A stretch of DNA of 64,000 bases, taken from contig NZ_CP146077.1 in NCBI RefSeq assembly GCF_037023725.1, positions 4,687,001 to 4,751,000 on the forward strand, written 5' to 3'. Source of the stretch: Pseudomonas bubulae. GTDB taxonomy: Bacteria > Pseudomonadota > Gammaproteobacteria > Pseudomonadales > Pseudomonadaceae. Positions 30,461 to 42,236 of the stretch are shown here, piece after piece. Under the pieces are notes generated by a model. The model did no database searches and had not been told where the DNA came from. It worked only from the letters and a program-made list of their open reading frames with translations. Position numbers and translations under genes: made by a program. Each line of letters begins with the position of its first letter. Within the stretch, counting starts at the first letter, position 1.

Positions 30461-32260
30461 CTAGCTATCCAAACGGAGCACTGCAAGGAAGGCTTCTTGT
30501 GGAATTTCCACGTTGCCCACTTGCTTCATGCGTTTTTTACCGGCCTTTTGCTTTTCCAACAGCTTGCGCTTACGGCTAACGTCACCACCGTAGCATTTGG
30601 CCAGTACGTTCTTTCTGAGTGCCTTGACGGAGGTCCGTGCAATGATCTGCCCGCCAATGGCGGCCTGGATCGCGACGTCGAACATCTGGCGCGGAATCAG
30701 TTCTTTCATCTTCTCGGTCAACTGGCGACCTTTGTAGTGCGCGTTTTCCTTGTGCACGATCAGGGCCAGCGCATCTACCTTGTCACCGTTGATCAGCACA
30801 TCGAGCTTGACCAGATTAGCTGACTGGTAACGATCGAAGTGGTAATCAAGCGAAGCATAGCCGCGACTGGTGGATTTGAGACGGTCGAAGAAGTCCAGAA
30901 CCACTTCGTTCATCGGCAAATCGTAGGTCACTTGTACCTGGGTACCCAGGAACAACATGTCGTGCTGCACGCCACGTTTTTCAATGCACAGGGTAATGAC
31001 GTTACCCAGGTGCTCCTGAGGCACAAGAATGTTGGCACGCACGATTGGCTCGCGCATGTCTTCAATCATTGAAAGATCTGGCAGCTTGGACGGGTTATCG
31101 ACGTAAATCGTTTCACCGGTCTTGAGCAGCAGTTCGAAAATTACGGTTGGCGCAGTGGTGATCAGGTCCAGGTTGTACTCGCGCTCCAGGCGCTCCTGAA
31201 TGATCTCCATGTGCAGCATGCCCAGGAAGCCGCAACGGAAGCCGAAGCCCAGTGCGTCAGAGCTTTCTGGCGTGTATTGCAGCGAAGAGTCGTTCAGCGT
31301 CAATTTTTGCAACGCATCACGGAAGTCTTCGAAGTCATCGGAGCTAACCGGGAACAGGCCCGCGTATACCTGAGGCTGAATACGCTTGAAACCGGGCAGT
31401 ACATCAACATCCGGAGTCGTGCTCAAGGTCAGGGTATCGCCCACTGGCGCACCGTGAATGTCCTTGATACCGGCGATGATGAAACCTACTTCACCGGCTT
31501 TCAGGTCTGCAGTGGCGGTGTGTTTCGGGTTGAATACACCAACGCTGTCCACCAGGTGGATCTTGCCGGTGGATTTGACCAGAATCTTGTCGCCCTTTTT
31601 CACGCGGCCGTGGCGCACGCGAACCAGGGACACAACGCCCAGGTAGTTGTCGAACCAGGAGTCGATGATCAACGCTTGCAGCGGATCTTCGATATTGCCG
31701 GTCGGCGCAGGAATGGTGTGTACCAGGCGCTCAAGCACCTCGTCCACGCCCAGGCCGGTCTTGGCACTGCAGGTCACGGCATCAGTGGCGTCGATGCCAA
31801 TGATTTTTTCGATTTCTTCCTTAACGCGATCAGGATCAGCCTGTGGCAGGTCGATCTTGTTCAGCACCGGCATGACTTCCAGGCCCTGCTCAATCGCGGT
31901 GTAGCAGTTGGCTACGGACTGGGCTTCTACACCCTGCCCCGCATCGACCACCAGCAACGCACCTTCACAGGCCGCCAGGGAACGGCTAACTTCGTAGGTG
32001 AAGTCAACGTGGCCCGGGGTATCAATGAAGTTCAACTGGTAGGTATTACCGTCTTTGGCCGTGTAATACAAGGTGACGCTGTGGGCCTTGATGGTGATCC
32101 CGCGCTCACGCTCGAGGTCCATGGAGTCCAGTACCTGGGCCTCCATTTCGCGGGCAGTCAGGCCACCGCACATCTGGATGAAACGATCGGCCAGCGTCGA
32201 CTTGCCATGGTCAATGTGGGCGATGATGGAGAAATTGCGGATATGACTCAGATCACTCAC
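30461..32260 (-). CDS. lepA: Elongation factor 4 (LepA)
   Basis: Translational GTPase of 599 residues related to EF-G, acting in initiation or back-translocation. G1 is [10 protein letters not shown] (about 14-23), with the DTPGH and NKID motifs after it; the LepA-specific C-terminal domain ends [23 protein letters not shown] start, typical length. First gene of the lepA-lepB-rnc-era-recO-pdxJ cluster. Confidence 0.98.
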   Translation of the reverse strand: MSDLSHIRNFSIIAHIDHGKSTLADRFIQMCGGLTAREMEAQVLDSMDLERERGITIKAHSVTLYYTAKDGNTYQLNFIDTPGHVDFTYEVSRSLAACEGALLVVDAGQGVEAQSVANCYTAIEQGLEVMPVLNKIDLPQADPDRVKEEIEKIIGIDATDAVTCSAKTGLGVDEVLERLVHTIPAPTGNIEDPLQALIIDSWFDNYLGVVSLVRVRHGRVKKGDKILVKSTGKIHLVDSVGVFNPKHTATADLKAGEVGFIIAGIKDIHGAPVGDTLTLSTTPDVDVLPGFKRIQPQVYAGLFPVSSDDFEDFRDALQKLTLNDSSLQYTPESSDALGFGFRCGFLGMLHMEIIQERLEREYNLDLITTAPTVIFELLLKTGETIYVDNPSKLPDLSMIEDMREPIVRANILVPQEHLGNVITLCIEKRGVQHDMLFLGTQVQVTYDLPMNEVVLDFFDRLKSTSRGYASLDYHFDRYQSANLVKLDVLINGDKVDALALIVHKENAHYKGRQLTEKMKELIPRQMFDVAIQAAIGGQIIARTSVKALRKNVLAKCYGGDVSRKRKLLEKQKAGKKRMKQVGNVEIPQEAFLAVLRLDS

Positions 32261-32366
32261 GGGTCAACACTCAAAAAAGTCGCAGGCAGACTGCCCGCCG
32301 AAAAATAGCCGGGAATTGTACCTGAACATCGCGCCAAGCGTCACGTTCACAGGCCAATGGGCACCT

Positions 32367-32400
32367 ACAAAAAAGCCCCTATCGCGAGATAGAGGCTCTT
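32367..32400 (-). terminator. Intrinsic terminator of lptF-lptG
   Basis: Stem AGCCTCTATC/GATAGGGGCT (one mismatch) with tetraloop region TCGC and a run of six T on the minus strand, 20 bases past the lptG stop. Confidence 0.85.
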
Positions 32401-32421
32401 GATTGGCTCAATGAGCGCTAC

Positions 32422-33483
32422 TCAACCCGCCCGACGTAACAGCCAGATACCGGCCACGGCACAAATGGAAGCCGGCAGCAGCACCGCAAACAGCGGCGAG
32501 AAGCCGAACACCAGGCTCAAAGGCCCCAGCAGGTCCTGGGCGATCTTGAAGGTAAACCCTACCAGCACCCCGGTAAAAACCCGCTGCCCCAGCGTAACAG
32601 AGCGCAACGGGCCGAAGATGAAAGATATGGCCATCAATACCAGCGCGGCAGTCACCAGCGGCTGCAACACCTTGACCCAAAAAGCCAGCCAGTAACGGCC
32701 GTTGTTCAGGCCCTGATCCTTGAGGTAGTGGATATAGTTCCACAACCCGGAAATCGACAGCGATTCGGGCGCCATGACCACGGTATTGAGCAGTTGCGGG
32801 CTCAACGACACGTCCCATTTTTCTTCAGGCGCCTTGACTACCTCAGTGCTGTCGCCATGAAAAAGAGTGGTGCTCACATCACTCAACTGCCAGTCGCCCT
32901 GGTGGTACTGGGCCTTTTTGGCAAAGCTTGCCGACTGCATCTGATGGTCTTTGTCGAAGCGATAACGGGTCACACCGTAAAGCAGGCCATCGGGCTGAAC
33001 GGCGTTGATATGGATAAACTCATCACCCTGGCGGTGCCACAAGCCATGCTTGGAGCTTTGCGAGTCGCCACCGCCCTGGGCCAGCGCGCGGTTGGCCTGG
33101 GCAATGTTTTCCGTGGCAGGCACTACATATTCGCCAATCAGCACCCCTGCAACCATCAGCACCAGCATCGGCTTCATCACGGCCCAGACGATGCGCCCAA
33201 GGGACACACCTGCGGCACGCATGATGGTCAGCTCACTGTTGCTGGCCAGGCCGCCCAAACCGATCAGGCAGCCAATCAACGCTGCCATCGGCAACATTTC
33301 ATACAGGCGTCGGGGCGCAGTCAGCATGACAAAACTGAACACATCCAGAACGGTGTAGGTGCTGCTGAGACTGCGCATCTCGTCGATCACGGCAAACAGC
33401 AGGGCCAGCCCGAGGATGATCCCCAACACGGCCAGAATCGCCAACAACACACTGCTACCAATGTAGCGGTCGAGCTTAACCAC
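32422..33483 (-). CDS. lptG: LPS export ABC transporter permease LptG
   Basis: Inner-membrane partner of LptF and LptB2 that extracts lipopolysaccharide for the Lpt bridge. The 353 residues have three helices at each end (about 10-100 and 270-350) around a periplasmic beta-jellyroll. The start is a GTG (VKLDRYIGSSV follows) that overlaps the lptF stop by eight bases; a start further inside lptF adds residues unlike the family. Confidence 0.95.
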   Translation of the reverse strand: MVKLDRYIGSSVLLAILAVLGIILGLALLFAVIDEMRSLSSTYTVLDVFSFVMLTAPRRLYEMLPMAALIGCLIGLGGLASNSELTIMRAAGVSLGRIVWAVMKPMLVLMVAGVLIGEYVVPATENIAQANRALAQGGGDSQSSKHGLWHRQGDEFIHINAVQPDGLLYGVTRYRFDKDHQMQSASFAKKAQYHQGDWQLSDVSTTLFHGDSTEVVKAPEEKWDVSLSPQLLNTVVMAPESLSISGLWNYIHYLKDQGLNNGRYWLAFWVKVLQPLVTAALVLMAISFIFGPLRSVTLGQRVFTGVLVGFTFKIAQDLLGPLSLVFGFSPLFAVLLPASICAVAGIWLLRRAG

Positions 33484-34594
33484 GGGCCATCTCCTCGGCA
33501 CTACGGCGACTTGCCAGTTTCAAGCGCAGCGGCTCCCAGTACATCAACCCCAGGCCAATGATCAGGAACAGCCCATGCACCCACCACAGGCCCAGCGCCA
33601 TCGGGGTCTTGCCATCCTGAAGAAGCCCCTTGCCCCAGGTCAGCATGCTCAGGTAGCTCATATAAAGAAGAATCGCCGGCAACAACTTGAGGAAGCGCCC
33701 CTGACGCGGATTGACCCGCGACAACGGCACTGCGATCAAGGTCACGATAAAGACCAGCACGGGGAAGGCAATCCGCCAATGCAACTCGGCAACCACACGA
33801 GGATCCGTGCTGCCGAGAAGGCTTGCGGTAGGGATCGCATCGCGGTCTGTCACTTCATTGCTGACTTCCGGCTTGGGCAGCAGCACACCATAGGTGTCGT
33901 ACTTGATTGCCCGATAATCGGCCTGCCCAGGATTGCCGTCATAGCGATAGCCATTGTTCAGCACCAGCCAGCGACTGCCGTCAGGACGCACTTCCTGATG
34001 CCCCTTCTCGGCCAGCAGCACGGAAATACTGCGATCCTTGGCCTCTTCTCCGAGCTTCTTCTGCGAAATGAATACGCCGGACAAGAGGCTGCGGTCATTG
34101 CTCAATTCTTCGGTGTAGGTCACCCGTGTACCGTCACTCAGCGACTGGAAGCGCCCGGCCTCCAGGGTGTCGAATTCGGTCAGGGCATCCTGCTTGTTGA
34201 GCAGCAGCTGGAATTCATTGTTGCCCTGCGGGGCCAGGCTCAGACTGAGCCAGGCCACGATCAGCGCGACCAGCGCAGCCGGTGCCATGGTCATGGCCAG
34301 CAACCGCTGACGACTCATGCCGGTGGCCGACAGCACGGTCATTTCGCTCTCAAGGTACAAGCGACCATAAGAGAGAAGAATGCCCAGGAACAGCCCCAGA
34401 GGCAGGATCAGCTGCATGAAGCCCGGCAGGCGAAAGCCCATGATCAGGAACAACGAACCCGGGTCCAGGGCGCCCGAGGCGGCCTGGGCCAGATATTTGA
34501 TGAAGCGACCGCTCATGATGATGACCAGCAGCACAGCACTGACAGCGCTCAATGTAAGCAGGACTTCGCGGGACAGATAACGGAAGACGATCAA
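33476..34594 (-). CDS. lptF: LPS export ABC transporter permease LptF
   Basis: Second permease of the LptB2FG complex, 372 residues, with the same two sets of three helices and periplasmic domain (about 100-260). I chose the TTG start giving IVFRYLSREVL: GGAG lies eight bases upstream and the length equals the usual 372 residues. A GTG nine bases earlier sits directly on that GGAG. lptF is upstream of, and overlaps, lptG. Confidence 0.95.
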   Translation of the reverse strand: MIVFRYLSREVLLTLSAVSAVLLVIIMSGRFIKYLAQAASGALDPGSLFLIMGFRLPGFMQLILPLGLFLGILLSYGRLYLESEMTVLSATGMSRQRLLAMTMAPAALVALIVAWLSLSLAPQGNNEFQLLLNKQDALTEFDTLEAGRFQSLSDGTRVTYTEELSNDRSLLSGVFISQKKLGEEAKDRSISVLLAEKGHQEVRPDGSRWLVLNNGYRYDGNPGQADYRAIKYDTYGVLLPKPEVSNEVTDRDAIPTASLLGSTDPRVVAELHWRIAFPVLVFIVTLIAVPLSRVNPRQGRFLKLLPAILLYMSYLSMLTWGKGLLQDGKTPMALGLWWVHGLFLIIGLGLMYWEPLRLKLASRRSAEEMARG

Positions 34595-34852
34595 ACCAGA
34601 CACTCCAGGGTCGTCAGGCTAAGGCGGCCAAACAAACAGCATAACGAGTCGGCACATACCTCATCATAGATGAGATGGGCCGTCTAAAAAGATGGCGCAT
34701 TATCCTGTGAATGCCCTCCCCTGTCACTGCACAGTCTTGAAAGTGGCAACTTGGCCCTAAACCGGGGTTGTCAGGCTCCTCCGACGGGGTTCAAACTGCC
34801 CGCCTTGACGCCAGCCTTGATCACAGGTGAAGCGCTTCTTCTATATAAGCAA
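34595..34852. other. lptF-pepA divergent promoter region
   Basis: No gene is seen in this gap (310 bases including the palindrome listed separately). It holds a 6-bp palindrome CTCATC/GATGAG about 65 bases before lptF, and a TATATAAG stretch about 55 bases before the pepA ATG that may be a -10 region with a poorly spaced TTGATC upstream. Confidence 0.4.
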
Positions 34853-34870
34853 ACAAACAGAACTGTTTGT
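34853..34870. promoter_or_regulatory. Perfect 18-bp palindrome in the pepA leader
   Basis: Arms ACAAACAG and CTGTTTGT around AA, just downstream of a TATATAAG element and 34 bases before the pepA start. It may be an operator or an mRNA hairpin near the transcription start. Confidence 0.5.
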
Positions 34871-34889
34871 GCGCATGTTGACCATTTGA

Positions 34890-36395
<1,506 letters not shown>

Positions 36396-36409
36396 AGCTG
36401 ACAATCGAA

Positions 36410-36437
36410 GACTGCGCCGCTTGAGGGCGGCGCAGTC
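36410..36437 (+). terminator. Strong hairpin between pepA and holC
   Basis: Perfect 11-bp stem GACTGCGCCGC/GCGGCGCAGTC with a six-base loop. No T run follows, so it may stop transcription only partly; it sits 15 bases after pepA and 18 bases before holC. Confidence 0.5.
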
Positions 36438-36454
36438 CCGATTCAGGAACCGCA

Positions 36455-36907
36455 ATGACCCCCGAAGCAAACCAAGAACTCACCAAGATCGACTTTTATA
36501 TCCTGCCCAGCGCCGAACCCTCTGCGCGGCTGGACTTTGCCTGCAAACTCACCGAGAAGGCCTGGCGCCTGGGCCATCGCGTGTATCTGCATTGCTCTGA
36601 CAGTGCCCAGCGCCAGGACCTGGATGAACGCCTGTGGCGCTTCAAGGGCGAAAGCTTCGTGCCCCACAGCAACACTGAAGACCAACCCGATAGCGTCGTG
36701 GTCATGGGCTGTACGGATGCACCCGCAAGCCACCAAGACTTACTGATCAACCTGGACCTCAAAGTCCCCGACTTTTTCAAGCGCTTCGCCCGCGTGGCCG
36801 AAGTGGTGGTCGAAGACCCCGCCGTGCGACAGGCTGCACGGGAGAGTTTCCGTTTCTACCGAGAACAGGGCTATCCTCTGCAGGACCACAAGTTACAACG
36901 ACTCTGA
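36455..36907 (+). CDS. holC: DNA polymerase III chi subunit
   Basis: Clamp-loader accessory subunit that binds SSB and, with psi, links the replisome to lagging-strand SSB. The 150 residues match HolC: KIDFYILPSAEPSARLDFAC near the start, HRVYLHCSD and LWRFKGESFVPH. AGGAA lies six bases before the ATG. Followed seven bases later by the unknown acidic protein gene and then valS, the usual pseudomonad order. Confidence 0.95.
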   Translation: MTPEANQELTKIDFYILPSAEPSARLDFACKLTEKAWRLGHRVYLHCSDSAQRQDLDERLWRFKGESFVPHSNTEDQPDSVVVMGCTDAPASHQDLLINLDLKVPDFFKRFARVAEVVVEDPAVRQAARESFRFYREQGYPLQDHKLQRL

Positions 36908-36914
36908 GCACACG

Positions 36915-37310
36915 ATGGACACCTCCAATTCGCCGCAAAAAGCTGCACACCTGCTTGATGATCTTGAGTCCATTCGCAAGCTGCTCGGCGATGAGGGGCT
37001 GCAACCGCCGCTGCTGACAGAGATGGTAGGTCGGCCCGACGAACAGATCCCGTTGCTCGACGAAGTTATCAGCGATGAACCAGAGCCGGAGCCGGTGCCC
37101 ACGCAAATACCGCTGGTCGGCATCACCCCGGCGCCCGCGACGGAGAAAGCCCCTGACGCACTGCTTGCGCACCTGGACCGAGAGCTGCGCACTGCTGCCC
37201 AGGCCATCATGCAGGACGTGATCAACGACTTCGCCCCGCACATCGAAACCGAGATCAAGCGCCGCCTTGATGCCCACATGGAGCGTCTGCTCGCCCAACA
37301 TCAAAGCTGA
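36915..37310 (+). CDS. Conserved protein of unknown function between holC and valS
   Basis: Acidic protein of 131 residues without a recognised domain. Residues 5-30 and 85-128 look helical; between them is a Pro/Glu-rich linker (DEPEPEPVPTQIPL). The C-terminal helix (TAAQAIMQDVINDFAPHIE) is amphipathic and could mediate oligomerisation. No signal peptide, no membrane segment, no cysteine. Close spacing after holC (seven bases) suggests co-transcription and perhaps a role near the replisome, but this is only context. Confidence 0.7.
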   Translation: MDTSNSPQKAAHLLDDLESIRKLLGDEGLQPPLLTEMVGRPDEQIPLLDEVISDEPEPEPVPTQIPLVGITPAPATEKAPDALLAHLDRELRTAAQAIMQDVINDFAPHIETEIKRRLDAHMERLLAQHQS

Positions 37311-37313
37311 CCC

Positions 37314-37400
37314 TGTGGGAGCGGGCTTGCTCGCGATTGCAGCACCTTAATGAAGCCGATGCACCGGGTTGCCCGTATCGCGAGCAAGCCCGCTCCCACA
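37314..37400. repeat. REP doublet (REPIN)
   Basis: Arms TGTGGGAGCGGGCTTGCTCGC and GCGAGCAAGCCCGCTCCCACA as a perfect inverted pair, four bases after the stop of the unknown gene and 82 bases before valS. Confidence 0.92.
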
Positions 37401-37482
37401 ACAGCAATAGGTTCCCCGCGCAGTCCCACCCCGCTATACTTGCCGGCTTTCCTGAATTAATGCCAATAGGGTCCCGCCGCGC

Positions 37483-40329
37483 ATGGATAAGACCTACCAG
37501 CCGCACGCCATTGAAACTTCCTGGTACAAAACCTGGGAAGAAGAGAATTATTTTGCCCCGCAAGGCGCGGGCGACCCGTACACCATCATGATTCCGCCGC
37601 CGAACGTCACCGGCAGCCTGCACATGGGGCACGGCTTCAACAACGCGATCATGGATGCCCTGATCCGTTTCCGTCGCATGCAGGGCCGCAACACCCTGTG
37701 GCAGCCGGGTACCGACCACGCGGGCATCGCCACCCAGATGCTGGTCGAGCGTCAGATCGAAGCACAAGGCCTGAACCGCCACGATTTGGGTCGTGAAAAA
37801 TTCCTCGACAAGATCTGGGAATGGAAAGATCAGTCCGGCGGCAACATCAGCCGTCAGATCCGTCGCCTGGGTTCGTCCGTAGACTGGAGCCGCGAGCGCT
37901 TCACCATGGATGACGGCCTGTCTGAAGCCGTGAAGGAAGCCTTCGTGCGCCTCCACGAAGACGGCCTGATCTATCGTGGCAAGCGCCTGGTCAACTGGGA
38001 CACCAAGCTGCACACGGCCATCTCCGACCTTGAAGTGGAAAACCACGACGAGAAAGGTTTCCTGTGGAACCTGCGCTACCCGCTGGCTGACGGCGCCAAG
38101 ACCGCCGAAGGCCTGGACTACCTGGTGGTTGCTACCACCCGTCCGGAAACCATGCTGGGCGACGCAGCTGTTGCGGTAAACCCGGAAGACGAGCGCTACA
38201 AGGCCCTGATCGGCAAGTTTGTCGAGCTGCCGCTGGTTGGCCGCCGCATTCCGATCATCGCGGACGATTATTGCGATCCTGAATTCGGTACCGGTTGTGT
38301 GAAAATCACCCCGGCCCACGATTTCAACGACTACGAAGTCGGCAAGCGTCACAACCTGCCGCTGCTCAACATCTTCGATAAAAACGCCGCCGTGCTGCCT
38401 GCTGCCCAGGTGTTCAACCTCGATGGCACGCTGAACGAGTCCATCGACGGTACCCTGCCGGCCAAGTATGCAGGCCTGGACCGCTTCAAAGCGCGCAAGC
38501 AAATTGTCGCTGATTTCGACGAAGCCGGCCTGTTGGTCAGCGTCGATGATCACGCCCTGAAAGTGCCGAAAGGCGACCGTTCGGGCACCGTGATCGAACC
38601 GTGGCTGACTGACCAGTGGTACGTGTCGACCAAGCCTCTGGCAGAGCCTGCCATTGCTGCCGTGGAAGACGGGCGCATCGCGTTCGTGCCTAAACAGTAC
38701 GAAAACATGTACTTCTCGTGGATGCGCGACATCCAGGACTGGTGCATCAGCCGTCAGCTGTGGTGGGGCCACCGCATTCCGGCCTGGTACGACGAGTCGG
38801 GCAAAGTCTATGTAGGCCGCGACGAGGCCGAAGTACGCGCCAAGAACAACCTGGGCCCGGACGTTGCCTTGCAACAGGACAACGACGTGCTCGACACCTG
38901 GTTCAGTTCGGGTCTGTGGACGTTCTCCACCCTCGGCTGGCCGGAAAAAACCGAAGCACTGAAAACCTTCCACTCCACTGACGTGCTGGTTACCGGTTTC
39001 GACATCATTTTCTTCTGGGTTGCCCGGATGATCATGCTCACCATGCATTTGGTGAAAAACGAAGACGGCACCCCGCAAGTTCCGTTCAAGACCGTGTATG
39101 TCCACGGCCTGGTCCGTGACGGTCAAGGCCAGAAGATGTCCAAGTCCAAGGGCAACGTCCTGGACCCGCTGGACATCATCGACGGCATCGAGCTCGAAGA
39201 CCTGGTGGCCAAACGCACCACCGGCCTGATGCAGCCAAAACTGCTGAAGAAAATCGAGAAGCAGACCCGCGACGAATTCGCCGACGGCATCGCCAGCTAC
39301 GGTACCGACGCCCTGCGCTTCACGTTCTGCTCGCTGGCGTCCACCGGCCGTGACATCAAGTTCGACATGGGCCGCGTCGAAGGCTATCGCAACTTCTGCA
39401 ACAAGATCTGGAACGCCGCACGCTACGTGCTGGACAAGGGCGAAGACTGCGGCCAGAACGGCGAAGCCTACGAACTGTCGCTGGCTGACCGCTGGATCAT
39501 CTCGCAGCTGCAGCGCACCGAAGCAGAAGTGACCCGTCACCTCGACCAGTTCCGTTTCGACCTCGCGGCGCAAGCGCTGTACGAGTTCATCTGGAACCAG
39601 TACTGCGACTGGTACCTGGAACTGTCCAAGCCTGTGCTGTGGGACGAAAACGCCCCGGTAGAACGTCAGCGCGGCACTCGCCGTACGCTGGTTCGGGTGC
39701 TGGAAGTGGCGTTGCGCCTGGCGCATCCGTTCATGCCATTCATCACCGAAGAAATCTGGCAGCGCATCGCGCCGCTGGCCGGTGCTGAAGGCAAGACCAT
39801 CATGCTGCAACCGTGGCCGGTACCGAACGAAGCGCGCATCGACCAGGCCGCCGAAGACGATATCGAATGGCTCAAGGGCCTGATGCTGGGTATTCGCAAC
39901 ATCCGTGGCGAAATGAACATCGGCCCGGGCAAGCCTTTGCAGATCTACCTGAAAAACGTCAGCAGCGAAGATCAACGCCGTCTGGCCGAGAACGATGCCT
40001 TGCTCAAAAAGCTGGCTAAACTCGAAGCGATCACCGTGCTGCAAGAGGGCGCCGAAGCACCGCTGTCGGCTACCGCACTGGTAGGCGAGATGGAAGTGCT
40101 GGTGCCCATGGCCGGCCTGATCGACAAAGATGCAGAGTTGGCGCGTCTGGACAAGGAAATCCAGCGTCTGAACGGCGAAGTGGCCCGCGTAGGTGGAAAA
40201 CTCTCTAACGCCGCGTTCGTTGACAAAGCTCCGGCCGAAGTCATCGAAAAAGAACGAACCAAGTTAGCCGAAGCCGAACAAGCCTTGAGCAAATTGGCCG
40301 AACAGCACGCGCGGATTTCCAGCCTGTAA
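37483..40329 (+). CDS. valS: Valyl-tRNA synthetase
   Basis: Class I aminoacyl-tRNA synthetase charging tRNA-Val, 948 residues. The HIGH box is HMGH in [16 protein letters not shown] (about 40-55), the editing (CP1) domain covers about 195-340, the KMSKS box lies near 553 ([10 protein letters not shown]), then come the anticodon-binding helices and a C-terminal coiled coil (about 880-945). Ends 16 bases before a large inverted repeat that may stop transcription. Confidence 0.98.
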   Translation: MDKTYQPHAIETSWYKTWEEENYFAPQGAGDPYTIMIPPPNVTGSLHMGHGFNNAIMDALIRFRRMQGRNTLWQPGTDHAGIATQMLVERQIEAQGLNRHDLGREKFLDKIWEWKDQSGGNISRQIRRLGSSVDWSRERFTMDDGLSEAVKEAFVRLHEDGLIYRGKRLVNWDTKLHTAISDLEVENHDEKGFLWNLRYPLADGAKTAEGLDYLVVATTRPETMLGDAAVAVNPEDERYKALIGKFVELPLVGRRIPIIADDYCDPEFGTGCVKITPAHDFNDYEVGKRHNLPLLNIFDKNAAVLPAAQVFNLDGTLNESIDGTLPAKYAGLDRFKARKQIVADFDEAGLLVSVDDHALKVPKGDRSGTVIEPWLTDQWYVSTKPLAEPAIAAVEDGRIAFVPKQYENMYFSWMRDIQDWCISRQLWWGHRIPAWYDESGKVYVGRDEAEVRAKNNLGPDVALQQDNDVLDTWFSSGLWTFSTLGWPEKTEALKTFHSTDVLVTGFDIIFFWVARMIMLTMHLVKNEDGTPQVPFKTVYVHGLVRDGQGQKMSKSKGNVLDPLDIIDGIELEDLVAKRTTGLMQPKLLKKIEKQTRDEFADGIASYGTDALRFTFCSLASTGRDIKFDMGRVEGYRNFCNKIWNAARYVLDKGEDCGQNGEAYELSLADRWIISQLQRTEAEVTRHLDQFRFDLAAQALYEFIWNQYCDWYLELSKPVLWDENAPVERQRGTRRTLVRVLEVALRLAHPFMPFITEEIWQRIAPLAGAEGKTIMLQPWPVPNEARIDQAAEDDIEWLKGLMLGIRNIRGEMNIGPGKPLQIYLKNVSSEDQRRLAENDALLKKLAKLEAITVLQEGAEAPLSATALVGEMEVLVPMAGLIDKDAELARLDKEIQRLNGEVARVGGKLSNAAFVDKAPAEVIEKERTKLAEAEQALSKLAEQHARISSL

Positions 40330-40345
40330 TAAAGCTGCGCACCTG

Positions 40346-40395
40346 ATCGCGGGCAAGCCCTTAGCTCTGAAAGGAACTAAGGGCTTGCCCGCGAT
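40346..40395. repeat. Inside-out REP-core inverted repeat (possible valS terminator)
   Basis: Perfect 19-bp arms starting ATCGCGGGCAAGCCC and ending in the complement, around 12 bases. The arms contain the REP core (GCGGGCAAGCCC), but the orientation is reversed compared with the other doublets: the GCGAT side faces outward and the CTCCCACA ends are missing. TTTT follows five bases later. Confidence 0.75.
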
Positions 40396-40418
40396 TGCTT
40401 TTGTGGAATGAATTGAAC

Positions 40419-41435
40419 ATGACAACCCCACGCACTTCCAAAGCCACACGCCACAAGCCCAAGGCTGTCAGCGACGCCAAGCCGGCTGAGCCACGGGTCA
40501 AGCCAAGCCTGCACCCACGTAACCGCCATCAGGGCCGCTACGACTTCCCGCAGCTGATTTCGGTCTGCCCTGAGCTGGCAGAGTTCGTGATCATCAACCC
40601 GTACGGCAAAGAAAGCATCGACTTCGCCAACCCGGATGCCGTGCGCGTATTCAACCGTGCGCTGCTCAAGGCGTTCTACGGTATCGCCCACTGGGACATT
40701 CCGGCTGACTACCTGTGCCCGCCTGTGCCCGGTCGCGCTGACTACGTGCACTTTCTGGCCGACCTGCTGGCCACCATGAACGATGGCGTCATCCCGCGTG
40801 GCCCGAGCGTGCGCGTGCTGGACATCGGTATGGGCGCAAACTGCGTTTACCCGCTGATTGGTCACAGCGAATACCGCTGGCAGTTCCTGGGCACCGAAGT
40901 TGACCCTACAGCCGTTAAAGCGGCCAAGGCGATCGTGCAGTCCAACGGCCTGAACAAAGCCATCAGCCTGCGCCTGCAACCCGATCAGAAGAAGATCTTG
41001 CTGGACGTCCTGGACAGCGCCGAGCGTTTTGACCTGAGCATGTGCAACCCGCCCTTTCATGCGTCGATCGATGAAGCAACGCGCGGCAGCGAGCGTAAAT
41101 GGCGGGCACTGGGCAAGGCTGATCCCAAGCGCAAACTGCCTGTTCTGAACTTTGGCGGTCAAGCGGCCGAATTGTGGTGTGAAGGGGGCGAGCAGCGCTT
41201 TGTGACCCAGCTGATTCGCGAAAGCGTGCAAGTGGGCCGTCAGGTGCTGTGGTTCAGCGTACTGGTGTCCAAGGCGTCCAACTTGCCGGCGATTCAGACG
41301 GCACTGAAAAAAGCCGGTGTGCGGGAAAGCCAGGTGGTCGACATGTCACAGGGCAACAAGCAAAGCCGCTTTGTCGCCTGGACATTCCATGACAAAGAAC
41401 AGCAACAGCTGTGGCGCGAGAAGAACTGGAAGTAA
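40419..41435 (+). CDS. rlmF: 23S rRNA (adenine1618-N6)-methyltransferase RlmF
   Basis: SAM-dependent methylase of 338 residues acting on A1618 of 23S rRNA. The N-terminal motif [12 protein letters not shown] is typical of the family (here [17 protein letters not shown]); the SAM loop is [16 protein letters not shown] and the N6-adenine catalytic motif NPPF is in [10 protein letters not shown]. The chosen ATG gives [15 protein letters not shown], a basic tail; an upstream start lies inside the preceding inverted repeat. Confidence 0.94.
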   Translation: MTTPRTSKATRHKPKAVSDAKPAEPRVKPSLHPRNRHQGRYDFPQLISVCPELAEFVIINPYGKESIDFANPDAVRVFNRALLKAFYGIAHWDIPADYLCPPVPGRADYVHFLADLLATMNDGVIPRGPSVRVLDIGMGANCVYPLIGHSEYRWQFLGTEVDPTAVKAAKAIVQSNGLNKAISLRLQPDQKKILLDVLDSAERFDLSMCNPPFHASIDEATRGSERKWRALGKADPKRKLPVLNFGGQAAELWCEGGEQRFVTQLIRESVQVGRQVLWFSVLVSKASNLPAIQTALKKAGVRESQVVDMSQGNKQSRFVAWTFHDKEQQQLWREKNWK

Positions 41436-41457
41436 TCTTGTAAATATGCAAAACCTC

Positions 41458-41502
41458 GTAGCAGCTGCCGAGCTGCGCGAGGCTGCGCGAGGCAGTTGCT
41501 AC
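41458..41502. repeat. Second-family palindromic repeat (GTAGCAGCTGCC type)
   Basis: Arms GTAGCAGCTGCC and GGCAGTTGCTAC (one mismatch) around a GC-rich centre with two GAGGCTGCGC-like units. Similar to the elements after mqsA and rhlB and distinct from the GTGGGAGC REPs. Confidence 0.75.
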
Positions 41503-41517
41503 AAGATTTGCAGGCAT

Positions 41518-41559
41518 AAAAAAGCCGCGCTTCGGAGTAATCCGAAGCGCGGCTTTTTT
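41518..41559. terminator. Bidirectional intrinsic terminator between rlmF and hupN
   Basis: Perfect stem AAAGCCGCGCTTCGGA/TCCGAAGCGCGGCTTT with tetraloop GTAA, A run before and T run after. Serves both convergent genes. Confidence 0.95.
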
Positions 41560-41568
41560 ACAGCAGTC

Positions 41569-41850
41569 TTACTTGTTAACAGCGTCAGTCAGGCCTTTGG
41601 CCACAACGAGCTTGATAACTTTTTTGGCTGCGATTTCGATGGCTGCGCCAGTCGAAGGGTTACGGCCAGTACGGGCAGGACGCTCGGTCACTTTCAGTTT
41701 GCCAATACCTGGCAGAGTGATTTCGCCGCCATTTTCCAATTGATCAGCAACGATCTGGGCCAGTTGGTCCAGAGCGTTACGCGCGGTAGTTTTCGGCGCG
41801 TCGATAGCTTCAGCGATATCAGCGATCAGTTGGTCTTTAGTAATAGCCAT
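41569..41850 (-). CDS. hupN: HU family DNA-binding protein
   Basis: Nucleoid protein of 93 residues that bends DNA without strong sequence preference. The HU fold is complete: MAITKDQLIADIAEAI, ITLPGIGKLKVTERPARTGRNP (DNA-binding arm) and IEIAAKKVIKLVVAKGL. The name hupN follows the P. putida locus with the same neighbours (valS and rlmF on one side, yejK on the other); other genomes call it hupA or HU-alpha. It sits beyond a strong terminator from rlmF, with its own upstream region. Confidence 0.95.
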   Translation of the reverse strand: MAITKDQLIADIAEAIDAPKTTARNALDQLAQIVADQLENGGEITLPGIGKLKVTERPARTGRNPSTGAAIEIAAKKVIKLVVAKGLTDAVNK

Positions 41851-42236
41851 TGAGATGTTCCTTCCCTATCAAATTCATTTGGTTTGCAGAGTGCAATGTC
41901 AGCCATCGAGCCAGATCTCAAGGGTCTGGCACACCCGCCAGCTTTCACGACGAATCGCGGATGTAGATAGCTAAAACGGGGTTTGGTTCGACCTGACACA
42001 TGCTGAATGCACGCTTTACGCCGTTTCCGAGCGCAAGACCGGGCAAAACTAGCACAGAGACAGTTAAATATCCGCCTCTACCTGGGCTTTTGGTCAGCTT
42101 TATGGCCTTAAAACGGTAAAAAAACCGTCCAGGGCGCCCTCAAGCCCCCCAAACCCCGACCCGAGGCTCAGGTGCGGTACACTTGGCGCCTTTGCGGGGT
42201 GTGCACCCTGCCCTCTCATTACACACCGAGAAGCCC
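41851..42236. other. hupN-yejK divergent regulatory gap
   Basis: 386 bases between divergent starts. No coding region is convincing. It holds an ACGG-(TAAAAAAA)-CCGT hairpin near 42113-42128, about 110 bases before yejK, and C-rich tracts after it. I could not pick promoters with confidence. Confidence 0.4.

Noticed and set aside
37255..40044. 929-codon open frame antisense to valS
   Set aside because: Mirror of a strongly conserved GC-rich gene; no domain, no ribosome-binding site, and full overlap with valS.
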